A DNA stretch of 64,000 bases, taken from assembly GCA_037176885.1 (NCBI GenBank), contig JAWWNJ010000155.1:124001-188000 (forward strand), in the 5' to 3' direction. This stretch comes from Favolaschia claudopus (lineage: Eukaryota > Basidiomycota > Agaricomycetes > Agaricales > Mycenaceae). Positions 56,686 through 64,000 of this stretch are shown here, piece by piece. Every line of letters begins with the position of its first letter. Position 1 is the first letter of the stretch. The translations under genes and the position numbers were made by a program. The notes beneath the pieces are model-generated. The model saw nothing but the letters and a program-made list of their open reading frames with translations. It was not told the origin of the DNA and ran no database searches.

Positions 56686-58795
56686 CTAACGAATGACCGA
56701 GGACCATATACCCGGTTCAACCGATGTAGTGAGCTTGGGGGTAGACTGTGATGGTTGGTAACTCTGACCAATTGCAACTTGAACCGTAGTAAGAAAGCAA
56801 TCGATCTCTTTCGGTCGCGAGAAAGGACAATCGGGCGACATCAGCTTCTTGATCATGGCCTGGTTGTCCTCATGAATCAACTGCAAACTTGATTTTAGCA
56901 ACGCCCTTGAAGACTAGAGTTAAACCGACTTACAATCTCTAGTACCGATCGGTAGGCGCTATTAAGTGAGCCGATAATCCACGCATGGTGAACGCTTGTT
57001 GCTTCTCCAGCAAAATGGAACATGCCCGAAATCGGCTGGGTGACCTGCGGGTACATACTGGAGAACTGTCCAGGGCCGAAAAGTGCGAATGCCCCTAGAA
57101 ATCTCAAGTCTCAGCTGGCACATTTGGATCCGCTCGAAAGGAGCTTACCGTTGGAAAACTCGTCACCGTACCAATTGACTATCTTATGGTCAAGGTGATC
57201 AAGGATGCTCATATCCTCAATATCGTGCATATCAGCCAGATCCCGCTTGATGCAGTCGATGAGAACCTGCTCGCTCGCACAATCGTGCCCTTTCACGTAC
57301 GCCCCGATGCGCTGCGCATCTTGTGCCCAAGTGTAACTCACTATCATCGTCGCATCTTCGGAGCCAATGCCATACGAAGGATAAACCACCGTACGTGTCG
57401 GTCGATCGGTTGTCGAAGCGCCTCCGATCTGAGGGCGGGGAAGTTTCTCCCACCATCGCCTTTTGAATTTAACGGCGACTTTGATGGCGGAGTCGTAGTG
57501 GAGGGTTCGAAGCGCTGTCTGCAGCTCCCACGGGAATTGCAGGGCGGACGTATCGACCATGCGGAGACACCCGAAAGGCATCGTAGAGATTACGTGGTCG
57601 TATTCGGTGTCGGTAGGACCGTCTGCAGATGTGGTCGTCACTTTCAGCGCAGATGGACTGGTAGAGTCAGGTTCGAATACGGGAGCTATCGCGGTGACAC
57701 GGCGACCAGTCTGCACAGGTTGAGTGAGGCGGTCAAGGACTGCGTTTGCGATAACATCTCCCCCTCCCCTGTGACAGAGTTGAGTAAAATCAATCTGACC
57801 TGAGGAAACGGAGACGCACTGAATAGTGAACCATTCAGGTTCAGGTTGGTAATCAAAGTCCATCGCATCGAGGATAGTCTCCGAAAGCGCACAGTCAAAG
57901 AGGCCTGAATTGGACATGGTATCCTGAATATTCGAACATCCAAGAATGAAATTTACATACCGGTCGACGAGGTGAACGTCTCGAGATATTTGATAAGCTA
58001 CGAGGGAATCACTTTGGAACACCAAGTGACGAATAGAATTGTCGTACCTGCTCGGGATATGTCCGCTGGAAATCATCGGCCGGAAGAGCAAGCCAGTCAC
58101 GCATCGACCACCTATCGACGGACATCAACGCATCCCAACCGGTTTGAAAGTCCTCCGTTAACATCTTTTTGAACGGATCGATTTTATGGCCCATGAGATT
58201 ATTGATAGAGTCGTTCAAACCGTCGACCTCCGTAGAGAAGGGATCGAAGTTGCCGCGAGCGTCAGCGGCCTCGAGGCGTGCAGAAGAAATGGATATGTTG
58301 TTGAAGTGGCGAATGTTGTTACCTCGAACATCTCCGAGATAGTAAGGGATGAGCGATTTCGGTCCGTCGAGGTTGAGAAACTCGAACAACGAGAAAATTG
58401 ACTTCATCCAAGGAATCTTGGGGTATCGCATTGCCCCTGCGTCCTAGAAAAGATTGTCAGAGGCCACAGGCCATTAACGAGGATGTGTTCGGACTCACAA
58501 AATAGTCATTGGGTGAGTCGCTGAAGCGATGTGTATATAGGCGCCCCCCTATGCGATTTGGGTTGGCTTCGAGGATGTCGTAGGTCATGCCGCTCTCGGG
58601 TCCAAGGTAGTCGATCAATAGGGCAGCATAAAGCCCGGCGATTCCTGCGCCAAGAATGCCAATTCGAATTGGCTCCGCGTTGCGGTTTCGCAGAGGAGGT
58701 GGACGAAGAGGTGGCAGTCCAGCTTTGGACTTGGCCAGTCGAATTTGGTGCTCAAGAAGTATGTATTGCGCATATTGGTCGCGCGCGGAGGGCAT
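56686..58795 (-). CDS. Flavin amine oxidase / L-amino-acid oxidase-like (612 aa)
   Basis: Exons 58795-58499, 58443-58048, 57997-57961, 57904-57149, 57094-56944 and 56887-56686 join in phase to 612 codons; introns are 50-56 nt. It oxidises amines or amino acids to imines with H2O2 release, using FAD. An FAD-binding Rossmann motif is at residues 43-60 (IRIGILGAGIAGLYAALL), followed by DILEANPNRIGGRLYTHRF, the second GG-motif. A substrate-domain part LIKYLETFTSSTGLFDCAL is typical of fungal L-amino-acid oxidases. FHFAGEATSVHHAWIIGSL near residue 530 is the C-terminal FAD/substrate motif. No signal peptide, so an intracellular enzyme is likely. Intact. Substrate not predictable; polyamine or tryptophan oxidases are alternatives. 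Confidence 0.87.
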
Positions 58796-59969
58796 AACGA
58801 AGTAGCGCTAAATCGCAGAGAATTGTTGTAGTGCGTTTCGTTGAAGGTTGTGAACTTGTGTGTTTGCGCCAGGTATATTTTAGGAATCCTGTCTCGAAAA
58901 TAATAAAAACGAAAGATAATGAGCATCAGTTGCGTCATCTCACGCACCGTCCGCATTTCTCGTTGGACTGATCGTGGCGGAAGCAAATCTATCTCCTTCT
59001 TCTCACTCAAACGGTAAATTGTGCAAAAATGATACCGTGATGCGCTGAAAACAGAAACTTGCGACGAACCTTCTATTGAACCTTGGCACTCTTCCGCGGC
59101 CAAACCTTAGTGCCCGGCCGCGGATAAAACCGCAAAAACATGATATATGGAGCATCACTGGTCGCTAAAATATGTGTTGACAACGATAGCTACAGAATAG
59201 GGAGAAAGAACGACACCTCGTTTCCCCGGGAAATCTGGTCTGTTCATGCTGTCCAGTCGGGAGCTGAATCCATAGCTAGATCTAAGGTCATCGACTCGGA
59301 TAACGTCCGTGCCTTTACCCCAGCTCTTTGTAATTCCCGGCTTCCCAGGCCCAGGCGTTTGGGAGAGCTTCTTGCAGTTGATGTACATGTCAGAAGCTAT
59401 GGGCAAGTACTGCGCAGCGAGACCTGTCCACATGTAAAACGTGTGAATACCAATTCAATTTTGGATACCGAGAAACAAGCCAGATGCAAATATTTGACTC
59501 ACTGTCAACTTGAGATAAACGATGCGAGAGTAATCTCCATCACGTCGAGTTCGAGTTCGAAATTCAAACCATCTTCACCGAGGCTCCATCTCGGGCAAAA
59601 GATTGTCGGGATCCAACCGACACCGATAGCCTGAAGCGAGAGTGAATTCTGGACCGGCCTGCCTGCCTTTTCCATCTCAGCGTTGCCCGAGGATTCCAGC
59701 ATTGATCTTCTTACTTGACGATTTTGATCCTAGGTATTAATAACCGGGCTGTCAGATAACCAATGCGTTTGTTGTCTACGAAGATACCGATGAGAGAAAG
59801 CTTCCGTTCTGAGTACAAAAAGTTTTTTGACTGACCACAAAGGGTGAATGCCGATCTTGTATCCAAGGCTCGCCATATAGCCCAGACCTGTGTGTTCGCC
59901 TACTCACAAGCGATAGGCGGGGCAGAGTATGGAGTTATCCGGAGGTCAAGCTGGAAACGACATTCAATC
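58796..59969. other. Intergenic region
   Basis: No gene supported. Frames at 58615-59103 (-) and 59140-59634 (+) lack motifs; the first overlaps the amine oxidase start in another frame. Confidence 0.45.
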
Positions 59970-60299
59970 AGGTGCGGTCAGAGTAGTCCGAAAAGTATCC
60001 GAACGCTGTCCGAACGACGTATCCGAACGAGAGTTGAAAGAAAATGTTTTCGGATCCGTATTCCAGTTCCAACCTTGACCGGACCTGGAAAACAGTCCGA
60101 AAACTCTCTGGAACGATGTTGTCCGAACAACCTGCCCTTCCATCATAAATGCCTATACGTGTTCGGACGGTCCGAACAGTGTGCCTACCGGTACCGGCTC
60201 TATGAGTCGGTATGCAACAGCGTCCAATCCGAACGACCCCATCACGAAGTTTTTGGATCGCTCGTTCGGATTCTCGTTCGGACTACTCTGACCGCACCT
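59970..60299. mobile_element. MITE-like element, 330 bp
   Basis: Perfect 23-bp terminal inverted repeats (59970-59992 and 60277-60299), starting AGGTGCGGTCAGAGTAGTCC. Inside, the motif TCCGAAC or its complement recurs about ten times, including a 17-bp palindrome GTTC-GGAC-G-GTCC-GAAC near 60159-60175. Flanking TTCAAT/ATTGAA extends the symmetry; no clear target duplication. No coding capacity. Confidence 0.68.
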
Positions 60300-61180
60300 A
60301 TTGAAAGGAGTTGTATATTTCGGAGCCTATACTCACTCTTGTTTGTGCGGACGCCGTAAAGAGCAGACACTTCGATCACTGGTGTCAAGAAATAAGACAA
60401 GAAATTTAAAACGGTCCCGAAAGGAAGAGATATCAACGGACGAAAAGCACTAATTGAGGTCGTGAGCAGTGCTTTCTCTTTATTTCAACCCGCACTCTTG
60501 CGGCCTGCTAATCGCGCCGTGCCGTCGATTGATTCAAGACCTAAGGAGAAACAAATTGAAAAAAAAATGAGCGAGATATCAACGATGGGAACGTACAAAA
60601 CTTCTCCGTTTATCCGCTCCGGGCTCACTCGCACTGGCAGTTCGTTCGTTCGGTGCGATGCTCGGCGACAGGGCAATTATGGCCGTAGTTTCGGCGGCGA
60701 GTGATAAAGAAGTTGTCGAATACTTGGCGTAGATGTAGACTGGAGCCTGCACCGTCGGCTACCGGTTCTGAGTAATCCGAGTCAGAGCTGCTGCGTATTT
60801 TATTGATTTGCCTAGCAAATGGAGCAGTGAAAGAAGGGCCACAAAAGAGGTAAAACGGGTAGAAAGCGGACAGCGAGCGCTCATGCAGAGTATGAACTTG
60901 CCATTACGTGCTGGTAACAGGTTAGTCGAGGGAGGAAGGAAAAAGCGAGGTGTGACCAAGATGTGACCATCACGCCCGTCATGTATCACCTGACCCATTC
61001 AGGGGAAAAAAATGAATTCTTTAGCTCGATGTTTATTGTACAAATGTATCCATGGATCATCACTGAGAATCTAGCAGCACCTTCGTATTTCATCCAAATC
61101 TTTGATTCATCTCTTCATTCGATTAATATTTGGTCATTCCCTCCGACCAGTGGCCAACTGGGACTCCAGGAAGGTCCATA
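60300..61180. other. Intergenic region
   Basis: No gene supported between the MITE and the end of the MFS gene. Confidence 0.5.
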
Positions 61181-63158
61181 TCATAACGAAGACGGGTGAT
61201 GAACAACCGTACTCGCAAAGCGACTGCGGGCACGGATCTTGGGGCCGAGGAATAGCAACACCTGAAATTCTCATGTGAGACAAGCGATTAGAAAAGAGCA
61301 GGGCGAACAGACTACGCACGTATGGAATCGGCACCATCGCAACGGCGATACACCCAAATAACGTCGAGGCCCAGTGGATACCGAGGGTCTTGTACATTGC
61401 CGGTTCAAACAGCGGGAATGCGACGCCCATCAGGTTGCCTGCGTTGAAAGTAAGTAGGATGAAAGCCGAAAAGGAAGGCGGGAAGACAGTACGCACGGAA
61501 GAGCGACTGCCCCGCCAATGCTGAGGACGCGTACGTCCCATAACAATCCGCGAGGTAGGTGAAGACAGCGAGGTACATGATGAATGTCGCCCACATGAAT
61601 AGCTGCAAGAAGCCAATGAATTTCATAGCGTAACAGAGCGAGAAAACACCCACCGTAATACCAATGATAGGCACGATCCACGGGACGGACGGATTTGATC
61701 CCCATGCATAGATGAACATGCCTATAGGGAAGAGCAGGGCCGCGCCGCATGAGGTGAACAGGCGCGCTTCTGGGCCGCGGGTAGGGAAGTGTTTCTAGGT
61801 CAAATATTGAGGGAATGAAAGGGGAGACAAAGGATGAGAAGGAGGCATCACATACCGATACAGCGAATCTTGGTAGAAATTCGTCGCGAAGCCGAGGAGG
61901 GAACCGATACTGTGAATGAAGTTGATGGATTCAGCAACTAGAGACACGGGACACTTACACCATCCCGAGAAACGCGAGCCCCGCCTCGCCGTGGTTGAAG
62001 CCGTAGAGGCCTTCGAAGACAGGTAGGACTGATCTATCATTCAGGTCAGTCAACTGTTTTTCGGTTAAGGGGAAATGAGTCGCAACATACTCAAACATGC
62101 TATACATGATACCCCACGCTAACGAGATCCACAGACTGAATGAAAGCACAGTCGGTTCCGTGCACAAAAGAACTGCCCGAGAATTCGAATGAAAAAAATG
62201 ATACCGCAAGTATAAGAGGGAGACACACTCAACGGCCGTGTCGCACTAATCCAGAGCAACGTCCTCAACGGCCCCCTCGTATCCTCCACCCGTGCGCGGT
62301 ACCTGTCATCACCCGTCTCGGCGCGGAGAGCTTTGGCTTTGCGCGTCAGGATGATGCCGGTACGAGTTTCTTTCAAGATGGTGATAGTGAGGACGATGCA
62401 AATGCCGCCAGCGCTGGTACATGTGAGCCAAAAATGCGAGAATGTGAGGGAGAACGACGCACATGGTGTGTATCCACTGTATCCACCGCCAGCCCAGGGA
62501 CATCTCGATGTAGCCTGCGACAACGGGCCCCCGCCCCTGTGACAGCGACAGCGAAGACGGAGTAAACCGCCATCGGACGTCCGCGTCTGGGTCGAAATGG
62601 TGCGTCAATATCGATATTAACAAGTTTTCAGTATCGACTCACTCTGCAGGAGCCCACACATCCGCTACCGTTCCTCCCACCATCGTCGAGCCCGTTGATC
62701 CAAACGCCCCACAGATGAAGCGCGCGGCAATCACGGTCTGGATGTTGTTGGCGGTCGCCTGGACGACGTACATCGCAGTGAAAACGATGGTGCAGACGAC
62801 AAAGAGCGGGCGGCGCCCGAATTCCTCTGAGAATGCGGAGGTGATGAGGGGCACAAGTGCGAAGCCTAGGCAGAACATCGCGATGCCCAGGGCAGCCTCC
62901 ATCTCGGAGCAATTGAGCTCGCGCATCATCGAGGGAAAGCCCATTGAGTAGGCAGAAGCGGTGGTCCCTGCGAGACCGGTGAAGTAGGAGGCGACGAGGG
63001 TTACTAGCCATTTGCGTTGATGAGACCAAGTGGCGGGATTGCGTGGGGTCGCCCGGTTCAAAGTCCACGTAGATGACTTCTTTTTCGGATTTTTCGCCCT
63101 TCTCGACGTCTACGATGGTGGGGGACGTGCGCCCGCTCGCTGCTTGGGGAACCTGCAT
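61181..63158 (-). pseudogene. MFS transporter (DHA1-type), with two frameshifts
   Basis: A drug:H+ antiporter-like permease of the plasma membrane with about 12 transmembrane segments over some nine exons. The cytoplasmic N-terminus is SPTIVDVEKGEKSEKEVIYV, then FEPGDP, the usual lead-in; then NPATWSHQRKWLVTLVASYF. TM segments follow, with ALGIAMFCLGFALVPLITSA, FGRRPLFVVCTIVFTAMYVV (motif A, GRR) and the later TEPTVLSFSLWISLAWGIMY. It ends in a short basic tail at 61181. Two single-base changes break it: an extra base near 63040, between FEPGDP and NPATW, and one in a G run near 62530, before GPVVAGYIEMSLGWRW. Everything else splices in frame, so sequence error at homopolymers is a real alternative to decay. 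The start may be ATG 63158 or an upstream exon (63251). Substrate unknown. Confidence 0.8.
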
Positions 63159-63795
63159 TGGTGGGCGGAAATTGAGAGGGCGCTCTCTGACAGCATCGCG
63201 ATGTCGAAATGGAAAACAAGTCAGAAGCAAAATCGTGAGAATACGGTTCATCGTTAACTCTGCTGTGATCCGGCTTCGGCCCGATCATCACCAACTTGTT
63301 CATCAGTTGAACATTGGGGAAATTCTCTAGGACCTTTCAGAAAGAAAATGCGTGAGATGTGACGCCATTGGAAGCAGGATGGCTTACGATTTTTTAGTCC
63401 ACCCTTTCACACGAAGTTCATTTTCTTAGCAGGTTGCCAAGTCCGGGAATGTGCGGGTATTGTTGCACAACCGCAAGTAAGCAATTCTTGTCCGAAATCA
63501 TTTGGCGAGCTCCACGGAAGCCGCGTCAGAATCTAGATGAAGTTCATCTTGGGTTCATCGTTCAACCATTGTATTTGATGCCTCATCGAACTCTTCCTCC
63601 GCCGAACCCCAAATAGAATTAAATTGCGGATGATACCTCCCGAATATTCCGATCGCTTGGCAAGGACATTGCTGCCTGGCTCAACCATCATATCTTTTGA
63701 ATCTCATCTCAGAAGTAGTAGTCAGACTCCTCTTTCGAATTCTAATCCCCCCTTCTCCTCTCAACATACATTTTCGCTTGCCTTGCACCGCGATC
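63159..63795. other. Divergent intergenic region (MFS / SDR)
   Basis: The two genes are transcribed away from each other from this about 640-bp region, so they may share regulatory sites. No specific site recognised. The MFS model may extend to 63251. Confidence 0.4.
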
Positions 63796-64000
63796 ATGTC
63801 TCCTCCCTCACAAATCTTCACACCTCAGAGCACCGCAGAGGAGGTCGCCAGTGTATTCTCAGAAGCAATTCAGGGCAAGAACGGTCTGTGTAGCACAATG
63901 CACCTATAATATATTCGACAGTCATACAACAACAGTCCTCATTACCGGCACATCCCTCAACGGTATCGGGTTCGAAACCGCCCGTGCTATTGCAAGACAT
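63796..64000 (+). CDS. Short-chain dehydrogenase/reductase, 5' part
   Basis: Exon 1 (63796-63883) codes MSPPSQIFTPQSTAEEVASV and onward. A 52-nt intron (63884-63935) splices in phase into VLITGTSLNGIGFETARAIA, the NAD(P)-binding Rossmann motif TGxxxGIG of the SDR family. The window ends 22 codons into exon 2, so the catalytic YxxxK is not visible. Intact as far as seen. Confidence 0.8.

Overview
The window looks like genomic DNA of a mushroom-forming basidiomycete (Agaricomycetes). Protein genes are cut by many 47-70 nt introns with GTRNGT donors and CTRAC-like branch sites. The families present are ones expanded in that class: a CYP63-like P450, F-box-like/leucine-rich proteins, Ser-rich single-pass membrane proteins, DUF6589 proteins and Helitrons. 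About half of the window is mobile DNA or its debris. No RNA genes or CRISPR arrays were recognised.

Layout. 0-2 kb: a broken Ty3/gypsy Gag-integrase remnant (+). 2.3-10.8 kb: five multi-exon genes, all on the minus strand; four carry a six-cysteine module with fungal Zn2Cys6-like spacing. The stretch to 13 kb is saturated with the hexamer AGCGGG/CCCGCT and ends in a degenerate minisatellite. 13.2-15.7 kb: a truncated, frameshifted Ty1/copia element (-) with a repeat- and hairpin-rich leader. 15.9-29.6 kb: frameshifted F-box-like genes, a CYP63-like P450 with three frameshifts, a pair of membrane-protein paralogues (one broken), and a 3 kb GC-rich stretch with nothing recognisable. 29.6-31.5 kb: a 1.9 kb element with about 207 bp terminal inverted repeats (TIRs) and no transposase. 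31.8-32.5 kb: an intact 176-aa gene of unknown function.

33.8-47.7 kb is the most interesting part. A complete Helitron RepHel gene (2,525 aa) is followed, 4 bp after its stop codon, by a TIR-bounded unit of about 6.25 kb. That unit holds two intact convergent genes: a RecQ-like DEVH helicase (715 aa, +) and a DUF6589-type protein (1,174 aa, -). Its ends are imperfect inverted repeats of about 105 bp. The whole resembles an autonomous DNA transposon of a type I cannot match to a described superfamily. Both genes splice to clean full-length reading frames, which suggests recent activity.

48-64 kb is more ordinary and metabolic: an F-box-like remnant, an intronless isocitrate lyase/PEP mutase-superfamily enzyme, a second P450 (-), a flavin L-amino-acid oxidase-like gene (-), an MFS transporter with two single-base frameshifts (-), and the start of a short-chain dehydrogenase (+). 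Two MITE-like elements (431 bp with a 6-bp target duplication; 330 bp with perfect 23-bp TIRs) lie between them. Several conserved genes differ from intact frames by single bases, often at short homopolymers, so real decay and sequencing error are not separable from this sequence alone.
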